A model generated the notes under the pieces. The model saw only the letters and a list, made by a program, of their open reading frames with translations, was not told the origin of the DNA and made no database searches. Below, in pieces: positions 12,075 to 22,904 of a stretch of 64,000 nt of DNA (position 1 is its first letter; every line of letters begins with the position of its first letter). Both the position numbers and the translations under genes were made by a program. The stretch is from positions 57,485,534-57,549,533 of the forward strand of contig CM065693.1 of assembly GCA_017654935.2 (NCBI GenBank). The letters are read 5' to 3'. This DNA comes from Phymorhynchus buccinoides. Taxonomy: Eukaryota > Mollusca > Gastropoda > Neogastropoda > Raphitomidae.

Positions 12075-13600
12075 GGCAGATACGACTTCATCATCATCCT
12101 TTGAACCAAACAAACTGAATGACTTTTATGCACGTTTTGATCATCACGATTTTAGCCAAGAACGAAGTAAGTTAACTGATTTCTTGAATGAAGGTAGAGA
12201 ACAGGAAAATCAGGAAACAATTTCTTGTTTCAGAAGATGAAGTTCTGCTGCATATAAAAAAAGTGAAGACGAACAAAGCTCCTGGCCCACAGTAGCTTTT
12301 CTCAGCTCCTTTCCGTTCATACCTTTCGATGTTTGATGTTTGATGTTTATAGCTCCGTCGACTGCTACGGCCATGTCAGGGTTTTTGTCAACACTCGTCA
12401 CCAGCATAAACCAATTTAAAGTGGGTTTTTTTTTTAAACTTTTATCCACTAGGCTTACATTGTGTTATGGTGGCATACCACTTGTAAGGTCTTTTCCTAT
12501 CCCTAACCAAAATCAATAAGAATATTTGCCTCTGTTAAAAGAAATAACTTGAAACAAATAACTCTCTGTGGAAAACTGAAAGGAGCTAGAATGAGGGGAA
12601 TTAGTGTACTGTGGGCCCTGATGGGATTCAAACTTGTACACTGAAATTTGCGCAGCTCAACTGAATAGGATCTTAACCACTATTTTTAACCTGTCTCTTA
12701 GTCAGTGTAAAATTCCATCAATCTGGAAATCATCCTGTATCATATCTATTCCAAAGAAAACACCTGTGACATGTATGAATGACCTCCGTCCTGTAGCATT
12801 AACGTCTACAGTTATGAAAGTGTTTGAGAGAGTGATGCTTTTTCATGTACATGATTTTGTTAAACCGTTTGTAGACCCTCTTCAGTTTGCCTACAGAAGG
12901 AACAGGGGTGTGGATGATGCTATTCTTTTTGTTTTAAACAAAATGTATGCACATCTTGATAACCCTAATACCTATATATATATATATATACGTTTAATGT
13001 TCTTCGACTTCTCTAGTGCCTTTAATACTATTCAGCCTCACCTTCTAGCAAAGAAACTCCTAAATATGAAAGTCCCCTTTTCATGTTTTATGGGTGTTAG
13101 ACTATCTCACCAACAGGCCTCAGTTTGTCAAACTCAATAATACTTGTTCAATTGTTTCAGCAGAGCTCCCAGGGACCCCCATTTGGGGGTCTATGAAGCA
13201 CTAACATTCTAAAGGACCCTCTAAAAGAATGTGCAGGGGGTCCCAGGGATGCACTAGAAAAAATCTTTTTAGCAGTCACAATGCCACTGGGACCCTCTAT
13301 CCTGCCTCTAGGACCCTCTATACTGTAAGTGAAGGAGTCCCTGTGACCCCTTGTTTTGTGGGAGGATTGGGAGCTCTGTTCAGCCACCAACACTGGAGCA
13401 CCCCAAGGTACAGTATTCTCACCATTTTTATTGACTCTTTTACTTTACACGGCAGAATGTAGTTTAAGAGAAAGTCACAATTCTCCCCTCTTCGGCTCTG
13501 ACAGGACTCGTGACCGACAACGACGACACTGAATACAGAAACGAAATTGATAAATTTGTGGATTAGTGTGATGAAAATGATCTCCTGCTTAGCATTAGGA
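12075..13600 (+). pseudogene. LINE (non-LTR retrotransposon) reverse transcriptase fragment
   Basis: A decayed reverse transcriptase of the CR1/Rex-like kind. Visible pieces in order: LNDFYARFDHHDF at about 12115; IPKKTPVTCMNDLRPVALTS and VMKVFERVM at 12748-12838; LQFAYRRNRGVDDAI at about 12880; FFDFSSAFNTIQPHLLAKKL, the catalytic motif A region, at 13003-13065; and, after an inserted TIR element, TGAPQGTVFSPF at about 13397-13435. The YxDD motif is not recognisable. Stops and frameshifts occur throughout, so it is dead. Confidence 0.85.
13161..13387. mobile_element. TIR element (GCTCCCAGGGACC family) inside the LINE
   Basis: Begins AGAGCTCCCAGGGACCCCCA and ends GGATTGGGAGCTCT. Sister copies at 38607-38836 and, reversed, 41549-41864. 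It separates reverse transcriptase motif A from the TGxPQG motif of the LINE, so it inserted after the LINE. Non-coding. Confidence 0.85.
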
Positions 13601-13947
13601 AAACAGAAAGGTGCTGTCTTTGTGGCACTGACCTATTGATTCATGCTCCGACAAATGGAATACATTGCTTCCCATCGATCACTGACAGTTACAGTCATCT
13701 GTTTCATTTACCCGCTGGAAAATCATCAGCGTGACCATTTTAGTAAATTCATGCTAAAATTACTTTTACTTTAAAAGAAAAATAGAATCACGTGAAAACA
13801 ATATTTTTTTCTTTCAAGCGAACAGATTTAAAACCAAAACAAAATGTCCATTAAAACAATATAAGCAGAATCGCAACGATAAAACAATTTATGTCCATTG
13901 TATTAAAGACATTTTCTCAAATCGATTTAAACACCAGTCTTTCACAA

Positions 13948-14095
13948 AGTAACGTATCTTCCGGACAATAAGGCGTCTCATTTATAAGGCGTCTCATTTA
14001 TAAGGCGTCTCATTTATAAGGCGTCTCGTTTATAAGGCGTCTCGTTTATAAGGCGTCTCGTTTATAAGGCGTCTCGTTTATAAGGCGCACCCTCA
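13948..14095. repeat. 16-bp array at a TATAAGGCG-type TIR element end
   Basis: Starts CGTATCTTCCGGACAATAAG, the end signature of the TATAAGG(C/G)CG element family, then the 16-base unit AAGGCGTCTCATTTAT or AAGGCGTCTCGTTTAT runs about eight times. The element's other end is not adjacent; a matching right end occurs at 18780-18831. Confidence 0.75.
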
Positions 14096-14389
14096 AATTT
14101 GACACCCAGTCCTGATTTTCTAGCAATAGCTTCTCATTATACTGTGCTTGTAGTCGTAATAGCTGCAGGCGTCTGCGTCTGGGGGAAAAATGATTGTCTT
14201 AAAGTCCGTAAACTATTGTACATTTCTGGACTCTTACAGTTGAATCCTTTTCAATCTCCATCTGTGACACATTTGTTTCAATATCATTAACTTGGTCGCA
14301 TCCTTCCGCATAAATAATGCGATATGTGATGTCATCGTTGAGGGCGAATCGCCTAATTGCATGCGCAAGAAATACAAAGCAGTCAGCTT

Positions 14390-14885
14390 GACGAACTCAC
14401 TTCCAGGGAAGTAAATCTGTGTGCATGCCATAATTTGGTCATTTCTGAACTCACTTCGCTCCCCTAGACCATGATTACGCATCTTATTTTGTGTTTGTAG
14501 TGGGGAAACCAATTTCTGTAAAAAATCTTACAATAGTCTTTCTGTAAACATTCTGAACAGCCGTTTCCCTATTTCAATGCCTGACGTAAACACCTGTAAT
14601 CCTGTTTCATTTTCATTTTCGTTTATGCACGTTTTGTTTGTGTGTATGGCTGGAGTGATTTGTTGAGATTTTTGAATAATTGAAAACCCTGCCATTTCTA
14701 GTACATAGGTTCACTGCTTAGTGCAATGGCTGCGATGCGATCCAGCTAAACCCTGCCATTTCTAGTACATAGGTTCACTGCTTAGTGCAATGGCTGCGAT
14801 GCGATCCAGCTAAACCCTGCCATTTCTAGTACATAGGTTCACTGCTTAGTGCAATGGCTGCGATGCGATCCAGCTAAACCCAGTG
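14390..14885. repeat. Interspersed repeat with internal 64-bp triplication
   Basis: The family with GTATGGCTGGAGTGATTT also occurs at 22010-22285 and 30835-31070. Here the end segment (CCCTGCCATTTCTAGTACAT, then ATGGCTGCGATGCGATCCAG) is present three times at a 64-base period (about 14687, 14751, 14815). Confidence 0.8.
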
Positions 14886-15059
14886 TCTCGTCAATCTGAC
14901 TGCCTTTCTCTCTAACAAAACTTTCTATCAGCTATCATGCTTTTCTCAAATAAATCCATTTAATGCCCTCCGACCTGGAACAGGCACATTGGGACATTTG
15001 TAATATAAAGAGGCAATACGGAAGGCACTGCAATACCAGGAAAGTCCCAATGTGGTTTT

Positions 15060-15065
15060 TTTAAT
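15060..15065 (-). promoter_or_regulatory. Possible TICRR polyadenylation signal
   Basis: ATTAAA on the minus strand, about 30 bases past the TICRR stop. It would give a very short 3' UTR. Only the hexamer and its position support it. Confidence 0.3.
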
Positions 15066-15095
15066 TAATTTAGACACATAAGTTCCACCAGTGGA

Positions 15096-17389
15096 TCACA
15101 TGTGCAGTTTCTTTCTGGACCTCTTCTTGGCAGGAGAGCGGGGGTCGGGGTCGAGCCGCGGCGCAGTCCCCGCGGTCAGCGTCTGGTCTGAGGGCAGGAG
15201 CAGGGGGGAGCCGATCAGCTGGGCCAGGCTGGAGCAGGACACCCTCTGGGGGTAGGCCCTCTCCGCGGAAGACCCCACCCCCTTCACACCGGCGCTGAGC
15301 CTGCCGCCTGTCCTCTCTGCACACTTTGTAGGGGTGAGCGATCCAAACCCTGCGCAGGACGGTCCGGCTTTAGGCGAGGCCCCCCTCCCTGTCTGTGAGC
15401 CTGGGTGAGGCTGGTCGTGCGCAGCGCCGAGGATACTGTTTCCTCCTCCTCCAGGATGGTGCGGCTTCCTTTTCACGCCGTGACGCTTCGAAACGGGGCT
15501 GGTGTTGAAGGTGGGCGACGATGGCGGCTCCTCTTCGTTCCGCGTCACCACAACCTCGAAGCCCTGACTTCCCCCCACGGAGTCCGAGCTGGACTGGCTG
15601 GCCGCGGCAAATTCAAAAGCGCGGCGGTGGGCGCCTGCCGCACCGCCGCTCCCCCTGGCTTGCCGCTTGCCCTTGAACAGCGGAGACCTGGGCTTGGCCG
15701 AGCGTTCTGTGAGCGGGGAGGCCAGGGGCAGGGGGGGTTGTGGGGAGGAGGAGTCCCCGAGGAACACGTCCTGGCTGGCGGCAGAGAAGTAGCTGTCCAT
15801 GGCGTTCTCCGAGAACAGCGAGGGTCGGCTGATGCCAGGCGCTGATGAGCCGTCCGTCCGCCGTCTTTTGCCCGCAGAGTACGACAGACCATCCGCTTCA
15901 GACGCGACACTGCTCCGCTTTCTGGATCCCGCCCCTTTACCTCCAATGGCCAGGTTAAACCCTAGGGAACGCTCTTCCGACACTCCGGCGTCTGTCAGCC
16001 TCGAGGCGCTCTTGGACGATGAGTCGGAAGGTTCCAGACCAGCGGTGCTGCTGGCGGGCTGTGGGCTGCGGCCTTTCCCTTCCCCGGCAGCGGTAGGGGA
16101 GGGGGACCTATCTCCGGACCACCTCCTCTTCCTCCTCTGCCACTTGGACAGGGGGTCCGGGGTCTTCGCCCGGCCCACGCCCCCCTCCTCACGCACGCTG
16201 AAGGAGACCCGCGGGGACTTGGCGGGGGTGGTGACTCTGGGGGGGCTGCCCACCGTGGGAGAGGAGGTCCTCAGGATGGACTTGGTGGGCGTCTTGGCGG
16301 GAGACAGGAGCCGCGTGGCCGGGGAGCTCCTGCACTTTGTGGGGGTGGAGAGCGGGGAGCTCCTGCACTTTGTGGGGGTGGAGAGCGGGGACAGCAGGGT
16401 CTGCCTGGTCTTGGTGGGCGTGGCGCAGTAGGAGGGGCGGGGCCGGGGTTGTATCCCGGCGGTTTCGGTCTCCCGGTGTCTGGAGGAGTGCCCCGGGAGG
16501 GAAGGCAGGGCGTCCTGACTGGCAGAGGGTCTGCTTGAAGGGGAGACGTAGTCCAGGATGGAACTCTGCTGGGAGCTGGAAGAACTGCTGCTGGTGCTGC
16601 CATGGGGAGACACACCCTTCGGGGCCCTGCCTGGCTCCAGCAGGCTCCACTTCTTGGGCGGAGTTTGTTTGGACTGGCTGCCGCTGACAGCTGACCTGGT
16701 CAGAGAGCCTCTTGAGCTTCTGGAGGGAGACTTTGTAGGCATCCCTTTAGTAGGTGTGCTTTGAACCGCAAACTTTGTAGGCGTGCCTTTAGATGGAGAC
16801 TTTGTCAGCGTGCTTTTAAATGGAGACTTTGTAGGAGTGCCTTTCGTGGGTGTGCCTTGAACCGCAAACTTCGTGGGCGCGCCTTTTGAGGGAGACTTTG
16901 TGGGCGTACGACAGCCCCCACCTCTGCTTTTCCCCAGAGCCAAAACGTCGACAGCACCCCCCTCCCCTTGCTGGGGCAGTAGATCCTCCAGGAGAAAACG
17001 GCGACTTTGATCAGCAGAAGCAGCGGTGGTAGGTCTGGGTGAGGTGGTGGGTGTGGTGGTGAGCAGGGTCTGTGAGGTCACCGTAGCCGAGGGGGGTTTC
17101 CTCCTCTTCTTCTCCGGGGAGGTGAAGTCCAGGATCTTGGCTGCGGAGGGGAAGGCGGGCATGGAGCGCGTGTCCTGGTACAGGTGCCGCCGCGCGGATG
17201 AGGAGCAGGAGCGCTGCGGGGTGCGCGACCGCGTGTTGCGGGCCGGGGAGTGCAGGACTGGGGACGCGCCCTGGGCGGAGGAGGAGGGGGGCGGTGGGTT
17301 CAGTAGGGCGGTGATCTGGCGCCGTGGGGAGTCCAGTCCTTGTCGGTCTGTGCCGCCCAGGGCTTGGGCCAGCTGGCCCGGCTTGCTGC
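15096..17389 (-). CDS. TICRR: TICRR exon 20 (terminal): disordered C-terminus with CDK-site repeats
   Basis: 764 codons. Acceptor TTTGGTTCCAG; the first two bases (GC) complete a Gly codon from exon 19. TGA is at 15098-15096. The sequence is low-complexity and rich in Ser, Pro, Thr and Lys. I count at least 20 S/T-P-x-K/R motifs, densest at about 16700-16910, where TPTKSPSK, APTKFAVQ and GTPTKGTPTKSPFK recur as a duplicated block of about 30 residues. A second 11-residue duplication (LSTPTKCRSSP) lies at about 16335-16400. It ends in a basic stretch (SPAKKRSRKKLHM), a likely nuclear localisation signal. A long C-terminal tail of this kind is typical of treslin. Plus-strand open frames here are shadows. 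Confidence 0.92.
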
Positions 17390-18168
17390 CTGGAACCAAA
17401 GACACGCTGTTGTTTAACCCCTTGACTGCCAGAGAATTTTTTTTTTTTTAATCATTGGGCAAATCATGAGATGAAAAAGACAACTGATAGAGCCACATCT
17501 AAGAAAATGGTCTGGGGATATAACTCTCTTGACTGTGTTAGAGCAAAAACCAGCATATCAGTCATTCCTCTTCATCTGATGACATCATCAGTGATGTCAT
17601 CAAGTCAGTACGTGATAGTTATATGGCAGTCAGATGCTCTATTCAGAATCAGATGCTCTATTCGGATGTAAAAATGCTCTAAAAACACCACAGCATAGCT
17701 TTAGAATATCGATAAGCACTGACTGCGAACTCCATCGCTATGACATACCTTTTGTGTCACATTCTTCAAAATAAATTGAGCACTCACACATTTTTTTCTT
17801 TTTAATCGCAGAGCTACCAGCTGGGAAATCAGCCGAATCAGCAGCCATTGTGTCTCGCCTACAACGCCATTTCTTTGATAAATATATTCTTGATTAGGTG
17901 GGGATAAAAGCCGGTTTGAACTGAAAAACCAGTGCTAAACTTTCGCGGTTCGAAAAACCGGTTTGAGTTGCTGTGAACCGGTTTTTTTAACTGCAAACTG
18001 AAAGCAAGTATTCCTTTTGGAAGAACACTGATTCTCAGCGCAGATTGGGTGTTTGTAAACCAACAGTAGCTGTTTCTAGTTTGTGGTGGTGTATGGCTTT
18101 GACTTTGACTGAGTGTTGAGTTGAGTGTGTGTGTGTCATAAGTCATAAGTTTCTTGTGTGCGTGTGTG

Positions 18169-18234
<66 letters not shown>

Positions 18235-19418
18235 TGAATTGTGTGTGCATGTGTGTGCGTGCGTGCGTGTGAATATTTTGACAAATAAATATGTGTTTGC
18301 ATAGGTGAAACTAGTGATGCGAGTACTGGTAAAAAAACAACTCGGTTCAATAAAACCGGTTTGAAGAGGGGAAACCGGTTAAAAACCGGTTCGGATTTTT
18401 GAACCATTTCTCAACTCTATTCTTGATTTGACGTCACACACAGATGCTGGCTTGAAACAAGAACTTCTGTGGATTATGCAATAGCTTTATAATTCTGTCG
18501 AACGAGATTTCACCCAAAGTAGACGACGTTCTAGTGAACTCCACAGAGCATTTTTGCAAACCATAACTTATTGGCTCAATTTATTTGGAAGAATGCGACA
18601 CAAACGGTAAGAAATAGTGAGAGTTTGCAGTCTGTGCTTATCGTTATTCCAAACACCATGCTGTGGCGTTTTTGCATCCGAATAGAGCATCTGATTCCAC
18701 TTTAATATTCAAGTCTAAAATCCGAATCAGTATGAAAATATAATAAAATCATAATTTTGTGTAAAATTTTGGGGGTTGCGCCTTATGATCAGGTGCGCAT
18801 TATACTAAATTATAGCCCGTAAAATATGGTAGCTAGGGCTTGGAAACAAGAGAAGGTGAAGGCATTAGGTATTAGGTACTTTATAGTCACAGAGGCGTCT
18901 GTGAAATTCGGGTTGCTCCCACCTGGAGAGCGCGTCACAGCCAGAGGCGCGCCACCCATTTAAAAAACAAAAATGTGCATGCGATTTTTGTGTGACATTA
19001 TATCAACATTATCGTCGCTACCTTGAAGGTGAGCCACGTGGTGTCTGCCAGGAGTATGTCATAATATACTATCAATATCAACATTATCGTCGCTACCGTG
19101 AAGGTGAGCCACGTGGTGTCTGCTGCTGATGTTCTCTGGGTTCTCCAGGAGTATGTCATAATATACTATCAATATCAACATTATCGTCGCTACCTTGAAG
19201 GTGAGCCACGTGATGTCTGCCAGGAGTATGTCATAATATACTATCAATATCAACATTATCGTCGCTACCTTGAAGGTGAGCCATGTGATGTCTGCCAGGA
19301 GTATGTCATAATATACTATCAATATCAACATTATCGTCGATACCTTGAAGGTGAGCCACATGGTGTCTGCCAGGAGTATGTCATAATATACTATCAATAT
19401 GAACATTATCGTCGATAC
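17390..19418. other. TICRR last intron: contents
   Basis: Holds a (TG)n run at 18160-18230, AACCGGTT-rich sequence at 17930-18000 and 18350-18400, a TIR-element right end at 18780-18831 (TGATCAGGTGCGCATTATAC), and a SINE-A fragment at 18865-18965. No additional exon seen. Confidence 0.6.
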
Positions 19419-19450
19419 CTTGAAGGTGAGCCACGTGGTGTCTGCCGCTG
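19005..19450 (-). repeat. Splice-donor minisatellite of TICRR exon 19 (75 bp, 6 copies)
   Basis: ATTATCGTCG recurs at 19008, 19083, 19180, 19255, 19330 and 19405 with period 75; one interval is 97 bases. On the gene's strand each unit contains the exon's last bases and its donor, CACCTTCAAG/GTAGCG or GTATCG (one copy CACCTTCACG). The 97-base unit also carries the exon segment encoding ENPENIS. Exon 19 uses the copy at 19419; the rest extend into the intron. Confidence 0.9.
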
Positions 19451-19577
19451 ATGTTCTCTGGGTTCTCCATGGCTCGGGACAGACTCCTGGAGCTGCTGCT
19501 TCCTGAGGAGTAGAAGGACGTCCGCAGCACCCGGCGTGGCGCCTTGTAGCGTCCAGGGGTGGTCTTCTGACCCTCCA
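19419..19577 (-). CDS. TICRR: TICRR exon 19
   Basis: Acceptor GCTTTCAG, donor CTTCAAG/GTATCG, phase 1 at both ends, matching exons 18 and 20. The peptide is basic and Ser-rich: VEGQKTTPGRYKAPRRVLRT, then SFYSSGSSSSRSLSRAMENP and ENISGRHHVAHLQ. Human treslin has a comparable Arg/Ser-rich stretch after its two CDK sites. The exon's 3' end and donor seed a tandem array. Confidence 0.88.
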
Positions 19578-19613
19578 CTGAAAGCACACCACCAAGGGGC
19601 CATGCAACAGTAG

Positions 19614-21842
19614 AGGGTAATCCTTTCACCGCCAACGTCGCATTTTAGCACCACAATGATTTAACGCCCATGTCACCAAAAGGCCTTAAACCAGGCTCTG
19701 TTATCCAAAGACCCTGTTTTCTTAATTTTGGGAGGTAAGGATAGGCCTTACGCTATGCATGTCACAGAGGAATCTCCCGTATTGCAGATGATGTTGGGAG
19801 GTAAGGATAGGCCTTGCGCTATGCATGTCACAGAGGAATCTCCCGTATTGCAGATGATGTTGGGAGGTAAGGATAGGCCTTGCGCTATGCATGTCACAGA
19901 GGAATCTCCCGTATTGCAGATGATGTTGGGAGGTAAGGATAGGCCTTGCGCTATACATGTCACAGAGGAATCTCCCGTATTGCAGATGATGTTGGGAGGT
20001 AAGGATAGGCCTTACGCTATGCATGTCACAGAGGAATCTCCCGTATTGCAGATGATGTTGGGAGGTAAGGATAGGCCTTGCGCTATGCATGTCACAGAGG
20101 AATCTCCCGTATTGCAGATGATGTTGGGAGGTAAGGATAGGCCTTACGCTATGCATGTCACAGAGGAATCTCCCGTATTGCAGATGATGTTGGGAGGTAA
20201 GGATAGGCCTTGCGCTATACATGTCACAGAGGAATCTCCCGTATTGCAGATGATGTTGGGAGGTAAGGATAGGCCTTACGCTATGCATGTCACAGAGGAA
20301 TCTCCCATATTGCAGATGATGTTGGGAGGTAAGGATAGGCCTTGCGCTATACACGTCACAGAGGAATCTCCCGTATTGCAGATGATGTTGGGAGGTAAGG
20401 ATAGGCCTTGCGCTATACACGTCACAGAGGAATCTCCCGTATTGCAGATGATGTTGGGAGGTAAGGACAGGCCTTGCGCTATACACGTCACAGAGGAATC
20501 CCCCATATTGCAGATGATGTTGGGAGGTAAGGATAGGCCTTACGCTATGCATGTCACAGAGGAATCTCCCGTATTGCAGATGATGTTGGGAGGTAAGGAT
20601 AGGCCTTACGCTATGCATGTCACAGAGGAATCTCCCGTATTGCAGATGATGTTGGGAGGTAAGGATAGGCCTTGCGCTATACATGTCACAGAGGAATCTC
20701 CCGTATTGCAGATGATGTTGGGAGGTAAGGATAGGCCTTGCGCTATACATGTCACAGAGGAATCTCCCGTATTGCAGATGATGTTGGGAGGTAAGGATAG
20801 GCCTTGCGCTATACATGTCACAGAGGAATCTCCCGTATTGCAGATGATGTTGGGAGGTAAGGATAGGCCTTGCGCTATACATGTCACAGAGGAATCTCCC
20901 GATATTGCAGATGATGTTGGGAGGTAAGGATAGGCCTTGCGCTATACATGTCACAGAGGAATCTCCCGTATTGCAGATGATGTTGGGAGGTAAGGACAGG
21001 CCTTGCGCTATACATGTCACAGAGGAATCTCCCGTATTGCAGATGATGTTGGGAGGTAAGGATAGGCCTTGCGCTATACATGTCACAGAGGAATCTCCCG
21101 TATTGCAGATGATGTTGGGAGGTAAGGATAGGCCTTGCGCTATACATGTCACAGAGGAATCTCCCGTATTGCAGATGATGTTGGGAGGTAAGGATAGGCC
21201 TTGCGCTATACATGTCACAGAGGAATCTCCCGTATTGCAGATGATGTGGGGAGGTAAGGATAGGCCTTGCGCTATACATGTCACAGAGGAATCTCCCGTA
21301 TTGCAGATGATGTTGGGAGGTAAGGATAGGCCTTGCGCTATACATGTCACAGAGGAATCTCCCGTATTGCAGATGATGTTGGGAGGTAAGGATAGGCCTT
21401 GCGCTATGCATGTCACAGAGGAATCTCCCGTATTGCAGATGATGTTGGGAGGTAAGGATAGGCCTTGCGCTATACATGTCACAGAGGAATCTCCCGTATT
21501 GCAGATGATGTTGGGAGGTAAGGATAGGCCTTACGCTATACATGTCACAGAGGAATCTCCCGTATTGCAGATGATGTTGGGAGGTAAGGATAGGCCTTGC
21601 GCTATACATGTCACAGAGGAATCTCCCGTATTGCAGATGATGTTGGGAGGTAAGGACAGGCCTTGCGCTATACACGTCACAGAGGAATCTCCCGTATTGC
21701 AGATGATGTTGGGAGGTAAGGACAGGCCTTGCGCTATACATGTCACAGAGGAATCTCCCGTATTGCAGATGACTTTTTTCTCTACCCAGGTAAGTTTAAT
21801 GGAATTTTTTTGCTGAAAAATGGCTGGTGACGAAAGGGTTAA
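19614..21842. mobile_element. TIR element (TTAACCCTTTCACCGCCA family) swollen by an internal array
   Basis: Left end AATCCTTTCACCGCCAACGT, right end GGTGACGAAAGGGTTAA. Sister copies without an array (5338-5567; 24085-24416) are 230-330 bases, so this 2.2-kb copy is enlarged by the 66-bp array it contains. It lies in TICRR intron 18. Confidence 0.85.
19731..21775 (+). repeat. 66-bp minisatellite, about 31 copies
   Basis: GGAGGTAAGGATAGGCCTT recurs every 66 bases (19731, 19797 and so on). Units differ mainly at ACGC/GCGC, TATGCATG/TATACATG/TATACACG and GGATAG/GGACAG. Since 66 is 22 codons without stops, both strands stay open for hundreds of codons; one unit near 20898 has an extra A that shifts frame. 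The same sequence occurs once, diverged, in the sister element near 24285-24345, so the array grew by local amplification. Confidence 0.95.
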
Positions 21843-22009
21843 CACTTTGCATCCCTACAGTTGACTTGGCAGTCAACATTTTCAGCTTCCATCCCTACAG
21901 TTGTCTTGGGGTGGGTGGGGTGGTTTTTTTTTGGGGGGGGATTTTGTTTTTTGGGGGAGGGGGAAACATGCCCATCTATCCTAGCATGGGCGGTCATTTC
22001 TAAACTCGT

Positions 22010-22285
22010 TTTGCTCCCCTAGACCATAGTTATGCACCTTACTTTGTGTTTGTAGTGGTTTGAAGTGGGGAAACCGATTTATGTAAAGTCTTTCTATAGA
22101 AAGTTTGAGCTGCCGTTTCCCTATTTCTATACCCGAAGTAAAAACCTGTAATCCTCTTTCGTTTCTCTTTTCCTTTATGCCTGGTTTGTTTGTGAGTATG
22201 GCTGGAGTGATTTATTGCGATTTTTGAATAATTCAAAATCATGCGATTTCTAGGTTCGTAGCTTACTGCAATGACAGCGATGCGA
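22010..22285 (+). repeat. Interspersed repeat (GTATGGCTGGAGTGATTT family)
   Basis: Matches 14390-14885 and 30835-31070: GTAGTGGTTTGAAGTGGGG, CCCTATTTCTATACCCGAAG, then GTATGGCTGGAGTGATTTAT. In TICRR intron 18. Confidence 0.75.
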
Positions 22286-22384
22286 CCGAGTTAAGTGATC
22301 GACTGACATTTCTACCAGCCCACAAACTTTTTTTTATAAATTATGATTTTCAACAAAAAAATATTTTCCAGCTGCAGCACTCAC

Positions 22385-22531
22385 TTTCTTTGCACGGAGA
22401 TTCCTGGACGACCTTGACCTCTGGCGTGTTGGGGACGACCGGTTGTCTCCCCTCCTCTTGCCCCTCGTGCCACACCACTCTGCTTCGCTGTCGATGCCGG
22501 GGCGTCTCAGCCACCAGAGTTTTGGAGCCCG
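22385..22531 (-). CDS. TICRR: TICRR exon 18: CDK-site region (TopBP1-binding)
   Basis: Acceptor TGTGTGCAG, donor AAA/GTGAGT, phase 1 at both ends. The peptide opens AGSKTLVAETPRHRQRSRV and closes VPNTPEVKVVQESPCKE. Human treslin has two essential CDK sites (T969 and S1001) that bind TopBP1 BRCT domains; from memory their settings are an ETPxxKQ-like and a VEESP-like motif about 32 residues apart. Here ETP and QESP are 35 residues apart, so I infer these are the equivalents. A third TP (VPNTPE) lies between. His-Arg in the first motif still gives TPxxR. Confidence 0.9.
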
Positions 22532-22555
22532 CTGCACACACAGATTGGTCAGTTA

Positions 22556-22840
22556 GGTTAGGTTAGGTACATTATAGTGACAGAGGCGTCTCTGTGAAAT
22601 TCGGGTTGCTCCCACCTGGAGAGCGCGTCGCAGCCAGAGGCGCGCCACTCAATTTTTTTGGGGGGCATGCAATTTTTGTGACTGATGAGGAAGGAAGGGG
22701 GGTAAATTTTGACCAAATGTCACCATCACTTATGGTATTTTGGGTATTTTCTAGTCAAAGAAACTGTGAAATTCGGGCTGCTCCCACCAGGAGAGCGTGT
22801 CTTTTAGTACAGCGCCACACATTTTTTTGCATGCCATGTG
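22556..22840 (+). repeat. Two SINE-A fragments
   Basis: Two partial copies containing GTGAAATTCGGG(T/C)TGCTCCC and GAGAGCGCGTC (about 22595 and 22767). The complete copy at 22905-23215 shows the tRNA-like head. Confidence 0.75.
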
Positions 22841-22904
22841 AGTTTGTGTCATCCATCCCACCGGCACAACACGGCCTACTCCTACTGAATAGTGGAATGG
22901 GCTT

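Noticed and set aside
11488..12133. Two minus-strand frames of 104-108 codons
   Set aside because: No recognisable motif, no plausible splice structure, and codon content unlike the real exons nearby.
15405..17451. Plus-strand frames of 116-210 codons opposite TICRR exon 20
   Set aside because: They are shadows of a GC-rich coding exon. The minus frame has 764 codons, phase-matched splicing and treslin features.
13948..18831. A single 4.9-kb transposon bounded by TATAAGGCG-type ends that captured TICRR's last exon
   Set aside because: The two ends are diverged, both kinds of end occur alone elsewhere in the window, and the exon is in its expected gene position. Two remnants are the simpler reading.
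19722..21816. Open frames of 586, 399 and 311 codons on both strands made of a 22-residue repeat
   Set aside because: The frames exist because a 66-bp noncoding unit lacks stops. They are open on both strands, lie inside a TIR element in a TICRR intron, and one unit carries a frame-shifting base.
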